Part shown: in pieces, positions 49,574 through 59,704 of the stretch
Numbering within the stretch: the first letter of the stretch is position 1
Layout: every line of letters begins with the position of its first letter
Source of the DNA: Draconibacterium sp.
GTDB taxonomy: Bacteria > Bacteroidota > Bacteroidia > Bacteroidales > Prolixibacteraceae
NCBI GenBank assembly: GCA_016705335.1
Contig: JADIYN010000040.1
Location: 1 to 60,067, forward strand
Direction: 5' to 3'
Length of the DNA stretch: 60,067 nt
Position numbers and translations under genes: made by a program
Notes under the pieces: generated by a model
The model's database searches: none
What the model was told of the DNA's origin: nothing
The model's input: the letters and a program-made list of their open reading frames with translations, nothing else

Positions 49574-52500
49574 ATGAAAATAAAACAAAAAAAAACAACG
49601 CTTTTAATTCTGCTTTCGCTGTTAATGATGGCTTTTATGCCTGCCGGAGAGAAGGCAAAAAAACCGATTTACCTGAATACGGCGTATTCGTTCAGGGAAC
49701 GGGCAGCCGACCTTGTGTCGCGGATGACACCCGAAGAAAAACAAAGCCAGCTCGGAAATACCATGCCACCCATCCCGCGTTTGGGAGTGAATCATTACGA
49801 TGTTTGGGGCGAAGCGCTTCATGGGATTATGGGTCGGAACAACAACGCCGGCATGACGGCAACTTCTTTTCCAAACAGCGTGGCAGTAGGCGCAACCTGG
49901 GACTCGGAGCTGATTAAACGTGAAACAAAAGTGATTGCTGAAGAAGCCCGTGGTTTTAATCACGAGGTAATTTTTACGCTTACTTATTGGTCGCCGGTGA
50001 TTGAACCCACCCGCGACCCGCGCTGGGGACGTACTGCCGAAACTTTTGGCGAAGACCCTTTTCTGGTTTCGCAAATCGGCAAAGGATTTATTCAGGGTTT
50101 AATGGGCGACGACCCAACTTACCTGAAAACTGTTCCCTGCGGAAAGCATTATTTTGCCAACAATACCGAATTTAACCGCCACTCGGGCAGCGCCAACATG
50201 GACGACCGCGATATGCGCGAGTTTTACCTGGCTCCCTACAGAACCCTTATCAGGGAAGATAAACTTCCGGCAATTATGACGGCTTATGGCGCGGTAAACG
50301 GAGTTCCCATGTCGGCCAGCCGGTTTCTGGTGGATACCATCGCCCGCAAAACCTACGGAATGGAGGGTTATGTAACCGGCGACTGTGGCGCAATCGACGA
50401 TATTGTAAGAGGCCATCATTTTACCGACAGTTACGAAGTGGCGGCAGCGCTGGGAATTAAAGCTGGTGTTGATACCGATTGCGGTGGCGTTTACCAGTCG
50501 AACGCACTAAAAGCCGTGCAACAGGGAATTTTAACCGAAGGAGAAATCGACAAGGCACTTGTGAATCTTTTTACCATCAGAATGAGAATGGGTGAGTTCG
50601 ACCCACGCGAAATTGTTTCGTACGCCGGTATCAAACCTTCCATTATCAACGACCCGTCGCACAACAACCTCGCGCTCGAAATTGCCACCAAAACTCCGGT
50701 GTTGCTGAAAAACAGCACAATTACAAATAGTGGCGAAAAAGCGTTGCCCATCAATTTAAAACATGTAAAGAAAATAGCCGTTTTGGGTCCGCAGGCTGAC
50801 AAGGTTGAGTTGGGCGATTATTCAGGTCAGGTTGAACCTAATTTAAGTATTTCACCGCTTGAAGGTATTCAAAACTATATCAAAGAGCATCATTTGAATA
50901 CCGAAATAGTTACTATGGCCAGTGGAAATACAAATAGAAATACAGACTTTATTACGGTGAACAACTTTTCAATAGTTCGGAATGACGAGGTTTTAAAAGA
51001 CTACGATGCAACGAAATTTGTTTCTTCAGCACCGGGCCTTATTGTCGCTTCACGATTTGGACGGACTTCAATAAGTGGTATCAAAGATGGCGACTGGACA
51101 GCGTATGATGATGTTGATATTACAAATGTCGATTCAATCAGGTTTAATTTGAGTGCTTCTGCCGAAGGTGGAATTCTTGAAGTCAGGGTTGGCTCGGTTA
51201 CCGGGAATGTGCTGGCATCCGAAAAAGTCAGCAGTGGGCAGCAAAGTGGCGGCGGATTTCCGGGTTTTGCACGTCCCAAAGTTATTTCGGTGAAAATCAA
51301 TACACTGGGAATTACAGGTCCGCAAAAACTGGTACTCGTTTATCGCGAAGCAGAAAAAAAGATTGACGAAGAAACTCTGAATCTGGCAGCCTGTGCTGAT
51401 GTTGCGCTGATTTTTGTGGGTACCGACCAATCCACCGGCAGAGAAGAATCCGACCGCTTTTCGTTAAACCTGCCCGGCAATCAGAATGAACTGATAAAAG
51501 CTGTTGCAGCGGTCAATCCCAATACAATTGTGGTGATGCAAACCATGGGAATGGTGGAGGTGGAGCAATTTAAAAATCTGCCCAACATTTCGGGAATCAT
51601 CTGGACGGGTTACAACGGACAGGCACAGGGAACGGCCATGGCAAAAATTTTGTTTGGCGACGTAAATCCCGGAGGTAAACTCAATGTAACCTGGTTTAAA
51701 TCGTTAAGCGACCTGCCCGATTTTAACGATTATACGTTGCGTGGCGATGGCACCAACGGCCGTACTTACTGGTATTTCAACAAAGATGTTTCTTACGAAT
51801 TCGGGTTTGGAATGTCGTACACCACGTTTGCCTACAGCAATTTTGCCATCAGCAAAACCAACATTACACCCAACGATAGAATCACTGTCAGTGTCGATGT
51901 TCAGAACACAGGAAACGTTGACGGCGACGAAATTGTGCAGGTTTATGTAAAAACGCCTGACAGTCCGGCTGCATTGCAACGGCCGATAAAACGGTTAAAA
52001 GGATTTAAAAGGGTGAACATTCCGCGCGGCCAGGTAAAAACGGTTTCCATCGATATCGACTGCAAAGACCTCTGGTTCTGGGATGCTGAAAAAGATAAAA
52101 TCACTTTCGACCCGGGCCGGTATATTTTTGAAGTAGGAGCCTCGTCAAAAGATATCAAAGGACAACTGGAAGCCAAAATGACTGGCAGCTACAAACCCGT
52201 GCTAACCACAGTGGTGGCCGAAAGGGACAAAGTTGTGCTGCGACCGGGCAACACCATTCAAACCAGCGTAACTGCAGCCATGTCCGACGATAGTTTTTAC
52301 GATATTTCAAAAGCTCAGATTACTTACAAAAGCAACAACCCGAAAGTGGTTACCGTTGACGAAAAAGGAAAAGTAACCGCCACGGGCGTGGGTGTGGCAT
52401 CGGTTTTTGCGGTGGTTACCATCGACGGAACCACGGTTTCAAACAGCTACCCGGTAAAGGTGATGCCCGATTTGAATCCAAAATCAGTGACGGTGAACGG

Positions 52501-53386
52501 GAAAAATATCCCGGGTTTTGACAAGGAGGTAAAAGCCTACAGTTATCTGCTGAAAAGCAATTCGAAAATTCCGGTGGTGAAAGCCGAGGCATTGAGCACT
52601 GGTATTTCGGTTGAAATTGAACAGGCCAAAGCAATTCCGGGAACTACCACCGTTCAGTTTATCGACGATATCACACTAGAAAAGAACGTGTATTACCTCA
52701 ATTTCGATGCAGAATCGGTGAGCGATGAATTTGACGGTGGCGCTGTAAATCCGCGCTGGCAGTGGAACCGCGAAAATAACCCGGCACAGAGTCTTTCCAA
52801 AAAGGCGGGCTCGCTTACCATTACCAGCGAAGCGGGAGCTGTTACAGAAGCCACAAACAATGCAAAAAATATGCTGCTGCAAAGCGCCAACAACGACTGG
52901 ACCATCGAAACAAAACTGGTGGCGTCAAGAGCTCCGTCGCAACCCGAAAATGCAGGAATTATTGCATACCAGGACGACGACAATTTTGTACAACTGATGT
53001 TCAGGGCTGTGATAAAAACCACAAGACAAAGAGGTCCGCAGCCCGGTACCGTCGACCTGGTAATGGAAGAAAACGGTATTACAAAATCATTCGCCACGTT
53101 TAACCTGAAAAATGAAATTGTTGGCGAAAATGCGCTTTTCCTGAAACTGGAGAAAAAGGGAAGTACCTACACCGCTTACTACTCGGTTGACGGAACAACT
53201 TTCGAAAAACTCGGAACCGCCGATATGTTGTTAAAAGATATCAAAGCAGGATTGATTGTTTGCGATGGAATTGTGACCCAATATATGAAAAGTACTTTCT
53301 GGTTTGATTCAAGCACCACAAAACCTGAAACGCCTTTCGATGTTTCGTTCGACTATTTCAGAATAAAAAACAGCGGGTTGGAATAA
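49574..53386 (+). CDS. Giant multidomain GH3 glycosidase (GH3 + CBM6-like + Fn3 + Big_2 + lectin-like)
   Basis: Intact 1270 residues, signal peptide MKIKQKKTTLLILLSLLMMA. GH3 barrel: YDVWGEALHGIMGRNNNAGM, IEPTRDPRWGRTAETFGEDP, CGKHYFANNTEFNRHSGSAN and GYVTGDCGAIDDIVRGHHFT with the nucleophile Asp. The GH3 C-terminal domain contains a CBM6-like insert at about residues 475-590 (SRFGRTSISGIKDGDWTAYD). A fibronectin-III-like part follows (VQNTGNVDGDEIVQVYVKTP). Then about 873-970 is Big_2-like (ITYKSNNPKVVTVDEKGKV), and about 1052-1270 a concanavalin/GH43-C2-like sandwich (SDEFDGGAVNPRWQWNREN; NAGIIAYQDDDNFVQLMF). The extra C-terminal modules are unusual for GH3. Probably a beta-xylosidase or related enzyme in this locus. 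Confidence 0.9.
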   Translation: MKIKQKKTTLLILLSLLMMAFMPAGEKAKKPIYLNTAYSFRERAADLVSRMTPEEKQSQLGNTMPPIPRLGVNHYDVWGEALHGIMGRNNNAGMTATSFPNSVAVGATWDSELIKRETKVIAEEARGFNHEVIFTLTYWSPVIEPTRDPRWGRTAETFGEDPFLVSQIGKGFIQGLMGDDPTYLKTVPCGKHYFANNTEFNRHSGSANMDDRDMREFYLAPYRTLIREDKLPAIMTAYGAVNGVPMSASRFLVDTIARKTYGMEGYVTGDCGAIDDIVRGHHFTDSYEVAAALGIKAGVDTDCGGVYQSNALKAVQQGILTEGEIDKALVNLFTIRMRMGEFDPREIVSYAGIKPSIINDPSHNNLALEIATKTPVLLKNSTITNSGEKALPINLKHVKKIAVLGPQADKVELGDYSGQVEPNLSISPLEGIQNYIKEHHLNTEIVTMASGNTNRNTDFITVNNFSIVRNDEVLKDYDATKFVSSAPGLIVASRFGRTSISGIKDGDWTAYDDVDITNVDSIRFNLSASAEGGILEVRVGSVTGNVLASEKVSSGQQSGGGFPGFARPKVISVKINTLGITGPQKLVLVYREAEKKIDEETLNLAACADVALIFVGTDQSTGREESDRFSLNLPGNQNELIKAVAAVNPNTIVVMQTMGMVEVEQFKNLPNISGIIWTGYNGQAQGTAMAKILFGDVNPGGKLNVTWFKSLSDLPDFNDYTLRGDGTNGRTYWYFNKDVSYEFGFGMSYTTFAYSNFAISKTNITPNDRITVSVDVQNTGNVDGDEIVQVYVKTPDSPAALQRPIKRLKGFKRVNIPRGQVKTVSIDIDCKDLWFWDAEKDKITFDPGRYIFEVGASSKDIKGQLEAKMTGSYKPVLTTVVAERDKVVLRPGNTIQTSVTAAMSDDSFYDISKAQITYKSNNPKVVTVDEKGKVTATGVGVASVFAVVTIDGTTVSNSYPVKVMPDLNPKSVTVNGKNIPGFDKEVKAYSYLLKSNSKIPVVKAEALSTGISVEIEQAKAIPGTTTVQFIDDITLEKNVYYLNFDAESVSDEFDGGAVNPRWQWNRENNPAQSLSKKAGSLTITSEAGAVTEATNNAKNMLLQSANNDWTIETKLVASRAPSQPENAGIIAYQDDDNFVQLMFRAVIKTTRQRGPQPGTVDLVMEENGITKSFATFNLKNEIVGENALFLKLEKKGSTYTAYYSVDGTTFEKLGTADMLLKDIKAGLIVCDGIVTQYMKSTFWFDSSTTKPETPFDVSFDYFRIKNSGLE

Positions 53387-53434
53387 AAAATAGGATGAAC
53401 AGATATCAGAATATTAATGACTTATCAAAAGCTC

Positions 53435-53492
53435 CAAGGGACTGCCCCTTGTCAAAGAGAGGGGTTTCTCCGGATGTCAATGGGGGTGAGTG
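53435..53492. repeat. Palindromic intergenic element ending GGGTGAGT
   Basis: CAAGGG, loop ACTGC and CCCTTG form a 6-bp stem, then AAGAGAGGGGTTTCTCC and GGGGGTGAGT. The end matches the element at 47177-47212. It separates GH3 from the esterase tandem. Confidence 0.5.
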
Positions 53493-53542
53493 AAAGAAAT
53501 GTAATAACTTGAAATTTAAACGAAAACTAAAAGATAACTTAA

Positions 53543-54742
53543 ATGAAAAAACAGCTTCAAAAATTTGTAATGGCGCTTTTGCTGACAAGCGGAGTATGTT
53601 CTGCACAGTCGCAAACCAGTGTTGTTGAAGATTTTAAACCTTCATCAGTAAATCAACCCGGCAAGGAATATCCGATGGTAAACTCCGAGGGAAGGGTTCG
53701 CACCCAGATTTCAGCACCCGGGGCCAACAAAGTACAACTCGATATTGGCGCAGTAAAGTACGATCTGGTGAAAGATGAAAAAGGCGTGTGGACTGGCGAA
53801 TCTGCTCCTCAGGATGTAGGTTTTCATTATTACCAACTGAATATCGACGGGGCATCTGTACCCGATCCGGGAAGCCTTTATTTCTTTGGCGCTGGTCGCT
53901 GGGGAAGTGGAATTGAAATCCCCTCTGACGATCAGGATTTCTTTGCTTTAAAAGATGTTCCTCATGGTGAGTTGCGCGAGGTACCATATTTCTCAAAAAC
54001 TTCCAACAGTGTGCGTCGGGCTTACATTTACACTCCTCCCGGCTACGATAAAAACAACTCGAAACGCTACCCGGTGTTGTATCTGCAACATGGTATGGGC
54101 GAAAATGAAACCGGATGGGGAAACCAGGGACATACAAACCTGATTATGGACAATTTGATTGCTGAAGGGAAAGCAGTTCCATTTATCATTGTAATGGAAA
54201 ACAGCGGCGTCAATTTTGAAAGGCCCCGTAATCCAAGACCGGAAAATACTGCTAACGCTGATTCAACAAGAAGAAGACCGGGAGGTCCGGGCGGTTTTGA
54301 TTTTGCCGGCGAGTTCAAAAAAATCCTTCTCAACGACCTGATTCCTTATGTTGAAGCGAATTACCGTGTTGCCGGCGATATGAAAAACCGTGCTATGGCA
54401 GGTCTTTCGATGGGTGGCATGCAAACCCGCCTGATCACTTTGGCCAATCCCGATGTGTTCTCGCAAATTGGCATGTTCAGTGGTGGCAGCATAAGCATGG
54501 ACGATATTAAGAATACGCCCGATTTTAAAAAGAACGTTAAACTTTTATTTATCAGCTATGGTAGCCGCGAACTCGAAAACCCAAGGGGCGGCGGCTTTGG
54601 TGGCGATCCGAAAGTGAATACCCAATCATTAAAAGAAGCCGGAATGAACACGCATTTCTATGTCTCTCCGGGAACGGCTCACGAATGGCATTCTTGGAGG
54701 AGAAGCCTTTATCAGTTTGCACAACTCGTATTCAAAAATTAA
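53543..54742 (+). CDS. CE1 esterase with E-set domain (tandem copy 1)
   Basis: Intact 399 residues; signal FVMALLLTSGVCSAQ. E-set domain: VEDFKPSSVNQPGKEYPMVN, YDLVKDEKGVWTGESAPQD, YFFGAGRWGSGIEIPSDDQ. CE1 domain: AYIYTPPGYDKNNSKRYPV, YLQHGMGENETGWGNQGHTN, RAMAGLSMGGMQTRLITLAN (Ser), LLFISYGSRELENP (Glu at the acid position) and GTAHEWHSWRRSLYQF (His). It carries an extra basic Pro/Arg/Gly-rich loop (RPRNPRPENTANADSTRRRP) absent from the other copies. First gene of the six-gene tandem; only 12 bp to the next. Confidence 0.9.
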   Translation: MKKQLQKFVMALLLTSGVCSAQSQTSVVEDFKPSSVNQPGKEYPMVNSEGRVRTQISAPGANKVQLDIGAVKYDLVKDEKGVWTGESAPQDVGFHYYQLNIDGASVPDPGSLYFFGAGRWGSGIEIPSDDQDFFALKDVPHGELREVPYFSKTSNSVRRAYIYTPPGYDKNNSKRYPVLYLQHGMGENETGWGNQGHTNLIMDNLIAEGKAVPFIIVMENSGVNFERPRNPRPENTANADSTRRRPGGPGGFDFAGEFKKILLNDLIPYVEANYRVAGDMKNRAMAGLSMGGMQTRLITLANPDVFSQIGMFSGGSISMDDIKNTPDFKKNVKLLFISYGSRELENPRGGGFGGDPKVNTQSLKEAGMNTHFYVSPGTAHEWHSWRRSLYQFAQLVFKN

Positions 54743-54754
54743 AAAAGGAGTAGT

Positions 54755-55913
54755 ATGAAAAAGTATTTATTTGTTTCTGTTTTGTTGTTGTCGATGACTG
54801 GTTTTGTGGGTTTTGCCCAAACCAGCCAGACGGCAGTTGTTGAAGATTTCAAACCTTCAACAGTCAACCAACCCGGTAAGGAATTCCCGATGGTGAATTC
54901 CGAGGGTCGTGTCCGTGTGCAGATAAAAGCACCCGGTGCAACAAAAGTTCAGCTCGACATCAGCGCGTTGAAATACGACCTGAAAAAAGATACAGCTGGC
55001 GTATGGACTGGCGAATCAGCTCCGCAGGATGAGGGTTTCCACTATTACCAGCTTTGGGTTGACGGCGCAGCAGTGCCCGACCCCGGAAGTTTGTATTTCT
55101 TTGGCGCAAGTCGCTGGGGTAGCGGAATCGAAATTCCTGCCAAAGACCAGGATTTTTATGCCCTAAAAAATGTACCCCACGGACAGGTAATTGAAAAGAT
55201 TTATTACTCAAAGGAAAACGATGCGATGCGCCGTTGTTTTATTTACACACCTCCGGGGTACAACGAGGATACCCAAAAGCGCTACCCGGTTTTGTACCTG
55301 CAGCATGGTGGTGGCGAAGATGAAACCGGCTGGGCAAGTCAGGGCCACGCCAACCTGATTATGGACAACCTGATTGCCGAAGGGAAAGCAGTGCCTTTCA
55401 TCATTGTAATGGACAACGGTAGCTGGAGGATGCCGCAGAGACCGGCCAATGGCGAACGTCCTGCACAGTGGCCACCTGAAGGTTGGGCCGATGGTTTTAA
55501 AAATACCTTGCTGAAAGACATCATCCCGATGGTGGATGTCGAATACAGAACCATTGCCGACCCGCAACACCGCGCCATGGCCGGACTTTCGATGGGAGGT
55601 ATGCAAACCCGTGCAATTACGTTGGCTAATTCTGATGTTTTCTCGAATGTCGGTATGTTCAGCGGAGGTAGTATCAGTCTTGAGGATGTGGAAAAGCTCC
55701 CGGATTTCAAAAAAGAATGTAAAACTATTGTTTGTTGGATACGGCAGCCGTGAATTGGAGAATCCAAGAAGAGGAAACTCAGGTGACCCAAAGGAAAATA
55801 CCGAAAAACTGAAAGCAGCCGGAATGAATACCCATTTTTATGTTTCTCCGCAAACAGCGCACGAGTGGCAAAGCTGGAGACGGAGTTTATACCAATTTGC
55901 ACCCTTTTTTTAA
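54755..55913 (+). CDS. CE1 esterase with E-set domain (tandem copy 2, one frameshift)
   Basis: Signal peptide LFVSVLLLSMTGFVGFAQ; E-set (VEDFKPSTVNQPGKEFPMVN, YDLKKDTAGVWTGESAPQDE) very close to copy 1. CE1 motifs: FIYTPPGYNEDTQKRYPV, YLQHGGGEDETGWASQGHAN, RAMAGLSMGGMQTRAITLAN and, after a break near 55720, VGYGSRELENPRRG (Glu at the acid position) and TAHEWQSWRRSLYQFAP (His). The literal stop from the first frame is 55753; corrected the protein is about 385 residues. The SRELENP block is shared only with copy 1, so these two are the most recent duplicates. Confidence 0.88.
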
Positions 55914-55967
55914 ACAGAAATAAATTTTTGACTAAAAATAAGTTAAGAAATTGCTTTGGCGAATTAA

Positions 55968-55979
55968 GGACTAAAGTCC
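55968..55979. repeat. Short palindrome GGACTAAAGTCC
   Basis: GGACT, AA, AGTCC: a perfect 12-bp palindrome in the intergenic space between tandem copies 2 and 3. Similar GGACTnnAGTCC hairpins recur in some Bacteroidota genomes as REP-like elements (from memory); with one copy here the call is weak. Confidence 0.35.
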
Positions 55980-56033
55980 AGTATTAAGGGGGAGATTCTT
56001 GAGAAATGCCGGCTTAAAATTTAAAAAAACTTA

Positions 56034-57157
56034 ATGAAAAACAAAATATTCATGTATACTGATTTATTTCACTTTATAACGGAAGTCTTTGTTTTGCACA
56101 AACAACCCCAACAGAAATCAAGGAAGATTTCAAACCATCAACCCTGAACCAGCCCGGTAAGGAATACCCAATGGTGAACTCGCAGGGTTACGCCCGTTTC
56201 CGTGTGGTAGCACCTTTAGCCCAAAGTGTAACAGTCAGTCTCGGACTTGGCGGCCGGGGAGGAACCAAACTTACAAAAGGGGCTGACACCATTTGGGTGG
56301 GAACCACCGAAGGCCCGATGGATGAAGGCTTTCATTATTATCACCTGACCATCGATGGCGGCGTTTTTAATGACCCCGGAACCCTGAATTTTTACGGTTC
56401 AACCCGTTGGGAGAGCGGTATTGAAATTCCGGCGCACGATGCGGATTTTTATGCGCTGAAAGATGTTCCTCATGGTCATGTGCAGCAGATTTTATTTCCG
56501 TCACCCAGCACAAATACCTCGCGTAGGGCATTTGTTTACACGCCTCCCGGTTATGGAAAAGATAGCAATAAACGTTATCCTGTTTTGTACCTGCAACACG
56601 GCTGGGGCGAAGATGAAACCGGCTGGGCAAGTCAGGGCCACGCCAACCTGATTATGGACAACCTGATTGCAGAAGCTAAAATAAAGCCTTTCATTATTGT
56701 AATGACTTACGGAATGACAAACGAAATTAAGTTTGGCGGCCTGCGCAATTTCGACATCAAACCTTTTCAAACTGTTTTGGTTGATGAGCTGATTCCATAC
56801 ATCGATGCCAATTTTGCAACAATGGCCGACCAGTCAAATCGTGCAATGGCAGGCTTATCAATGGGTGGCATGGAAACAAAAACCATTACAATAAACAATC
56901 CTGATGTATTTTCACAATATGGGTTATTAAGCGGAGGAACATACGCTCCTGCTGATATTAAGGACAAGTCGAAAGTGAAACTCATGTTTCTGAGTTGCGG
57001 TAGCAAAGAAAGACCTGATGGCGTGAAGAATGCCGCAGTCGCGCTTAAAGATGCCGGATTTAATGCAGTTTCATACATTTCAGAAGGAACTGCTCACGAA
57101 TTTCAAACCTGGCGACGCAGTTTGTACCAGTTGGCACCCATGCTTTTTAAGGAATAA
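56034..57157 (+). CDS. CE1 esterase with E-set domain (tandem copy 3, frameshifts in signal peptide)
   Basis: The clean frame starts at the conserved KEYPMVNSQGYARF region. Upstream, after breaks near 56055-56080, ATG 56034 gives MKNKIFMYT and then NGSLCFAQTTPTEIKEDFKP, restoring a signal peptide and the usual opening. CE1 motifs: AFVYTPPGYGKDSNKRYPV, YLQHGWGEDETGWASQGHAN, RAMAGLSMGGMETKTITINN (Ser), LMFLSCGSKERPDG (Glu at the acid position) and GTAHEFQTWRRSLYQLAPML (His). About 374 residues corrected. The strand VSLGLGGRGGTK in the E-set domain differs from the other copies. Followed by the homopolymer block. Confidence 0.87.
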
Positions 57158-57162
57158 TACAA

Positions 57163-57316
57163 ATTTTTTTTTTTTTGTTGGTTTTTTTTTTTTGGGGCCC
57201 CCCCTGGGGTTTTTTTTTTTTTTCCCCCCCCCCCCGGGGGTTTCCCCTCCCCCCCCCCCCCGGGCCCGGGGTTTTTGGGGGGGTAATTTTTTTGGGTTTG
57301 GGGTTTTAAAATTTTA
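57163..57316. other. Low-quality homopolymer block (probable sequencing artefact)
   Basis: About 150 bp consisting almost only of runs of T, G and C (for example TTTTTTTTTT, GGGGCCCCCC, CCCCCCCCCC), unlike anything else in this moderately AT-rich genome. It fills the gap between two esterase genes and gives a spurious Phe/Pro/Gly ORF. The boundaries are abrupt, ending just before ATG 57328. It looks like base-calling failure or a gap-filling error. Confidence 0.85.
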
Positions 57317-57327
57317 AGAAACTACGA

Positions 57328-58483
57328 ATGAAAAAATACATTATTTCAATTACGCTCACCATTTTGCTCGCCCATACAAATTTTGCACAGAATGCAGCAG
57401 TTACAGAAGATTTCAACCCATCATCGGTTAACCAGTTGGGAAAATTATTTCCACAGGTAAACTCCGAAGGGCGGGTTCGCACAAGCATTTCAGCGCCTCA
57501 GGCCAATAAAGTTCAGCTTGATATTGGCGGTGTGAAATACGATCTGGTGAAAGATGAAAAAGGAATGTGGACAGGCGAATCGGCACCTCAGGATGAAGGG
57601 TTTCATTACTACCAGTTAAACATTGACGGTGCATCAGTACCTGACCCCGGAACCCTCTATTTTTACGGCGCCGGTCGCTGGGGGAGCGGAATCGAAATTC
57701 CGGCCAAAGACAAGGATTTTTACGCTGTCAAAGATGTTCCTCACGGTTTGGTAAGCGAAAACATTTACTTCTCAAAACTGACCAATTCTTTTCGCCGTTG
57801 CTTTGTTTACACACCGGCTGAATACGTGCAGAATCAGCAAAAACGCTACCCTGTTCTTTACCTTCAGCACGGAAGTTTTGAAGACGAAACAGGTTGGGCA
57901 TCACAAGGGAAGGCCGGACTGATTCTTGACAACCTGATTGCCGCCGGAAAAGCTGTTCCGATGATTATTGTGATGGACAATGGCTACGCGTACAAACCAC
58001 AAACCGGAGAAAACCCGGGTCGTCCGGCTTCGGTTTTTGAAGAGGTGATGATAAACGAAATCATCCCGATGACCGATGCAAAATTCCGCACCATTGCCGA
58101 CCGCGAACACCGCGCCATTGCCGGACTTTCGATGGGTGCCAACCAAACCATGCGCATCATCATGAACAACCTCGACAAGTTCGCATCCTACGGTGGATTC
58201 AGCGGAACATCCAATTACCCAGGTACTGCAGAAATTGACCCGGCAACTTTTCTGGATGGTAAATTCAACGATGGTGCAGGCAATCAATAAACAGATAAAA
58301 GTTTTCTGGCTTGGCCTCGGAACAAAAGAACCCAATCCATTCCCCGGTTCGGTGGGTGCTTTCCGCAAGATGATGGAAAAACAGGGAATCAAATATGTAT
58401 TTTACGAATCGCCCGGAACAGCCCACGAATGGCTGACCTGGCGCAGGTCGCTGCATCAGTATGCACAGTTATTGTTCAAATAA
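57328..58483 (+). CDS. CE1 esterase with E-set domain (tandem copy 4, one frameshift)
   Basis: Signal peptide YIISITLTILLAHTNFAQ. E-set domain: VTEDFNPSSVNQLGKLFPQ, YDLVKDEKGMWTGESAPQD. CE1 motifs: CFVYTPAEYVQNQQKRYPV, YLQHGSFEDETGWASQGKAG, RAIAGLSMGANQTMRIIMNN (nucleophile Ser; Ala instead of the usual second Gly after M-G), and after a break near 58280 VFWLGLGTKEPNPFPG (Glu at the acid position) and GTAHEWLTWRRSLHQYAQLL (His). Corrected length about 384 residues. 18 bp to the next copy. Confidence 0.88.
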
Positions 58484-58501
58484 GCTGAAAAACAAAAGAT
58501 T

Positions 58502-59666
58502 ATGAATTTGTTTCCTGCAAAATATTTCTTTGATTCTCTTGGTTTGATGGTGTTTCTATCCATATTTTCCATTGAATTTGCCAAGGCTCAGTTGGTCGAC
58601 AATTCAATTCCAGCGCCAACTAACATTAATCAAAACCAGTGCCCTTGTATCATGCCCGATAACAGTGTTGTTTTTCAGGTAAAAGCCCCCAATGCGCAGA
58701 AAATGCAGATTGACCTGGGGAAAAAGTACGATATGGTAAAAGATTCCAACGGTGTTTGGTCGGTTCGCACTGAAACCATTGTGCCGGGTTTTCACTACTA
58801 TTTCCTGGTGATTGACGATGTATCGGTTGCTGACCCTGCCAGCCAGTCGTTTTATGGTACCGGGAAAATGGCAAGCGCCATCGACATACCCGAAAAAGGG
58901 GCCGATTTTTATGAAGTAAAAGATGTACCGCACGGAGCGGTAAGTTCGAAATATTATTTCTCAAAGGTTACGAATAACTGGCGCAGGCTGTTTGTTTATA
59001 CGCCTCCGGGGTACGATTTGAATACCAATGAAAAATACCCTGTGATTTATATCCAGCATGGTGGCGGCGAAGACGAAACCGGCTGGGCAAATCAGGGAAA
59101 AACCGATATCATCCTTGATAACTTAATTTCCGAAAGTAAAGCTAAACCGACGATTGTGGTGATTGCCGACGGAAATGTGCGTGCCGGTGGCGGGGGCTAC
59201 AGCAGTGAAGGAATGGCCGCTTTTAAAAAGGAGATGACACAAAATATTGTGCCGTTTATCGATGAAAATTACAGAACCCTGACTGAGGCAAAAAACCGTG
59301 CAATCTGCGGTTTGTCGATGGGAGGCGGGCAGTCGTTTTATGTCGGGCTCGAAAGCCTTGATTTTTTTGGTTCTGTGGGCATTTTCAGCTCCGGAATTTT
59401 TGGCGGAATCAGAACTTCGGGAAGCGGTTTCGATGCCGAAAAAGAAATTCCGGGTTTGCTCTCCAAACCGGCTGAGTTCAACAAAAAATCGATTTGTTTT
59501 ACATTTCCTAGGCGAGCAGGATATGCGTATTGAACACACAAAAAAGGCGGTGAAAACCATGCAGGAAAACGGGCTCGAAGTTGAGTTCAATTCTTTCCCC
59601 GGCGACCACGAATGGCAGGTCTGGCGGAAATCGCTACACGATTTTGCAGCAAGAGTTTTTAAATAG
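58502..59666 (+). CDS. CE1 esterase with E-set domain (tandem copy 5, one frameshift)
   Basis: Signal peptide LMVFLSIFSIEFAKAQ. E-set domain is divergent: NQNQCPCIMPDNSVVFQVKA, MQIDLGKKYDMVKDSNGVWS. CE1 motifs: LFVYTPPGYDLNTNEKYPV, YIQHGGGEDETGWANQGKTD, RAICGLSMGGGQSFYVGLES (Ser). After a break near 59510 come FLGEQDMRIEHTKKAVKTM, with Asp at the acid position, and FPGDHEWQVWRKSLHDFAA (His). So this copy keeps the standard Ser-Asp-His set, unlike copies 1-4. Corrected length about 387 residues. Confidence 0.88.
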
Positions 59667-59704
59667 AAATAAGACTAACACTAACTAATAAACAGAATCG
59701 AATT

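Noticed and set aside
57030..57317. ORF rich in Phe, Pro and Gly overlapping the end of an esterase gene
   Set aside because: It is only a reading of the homopolymer artefact in another frame.
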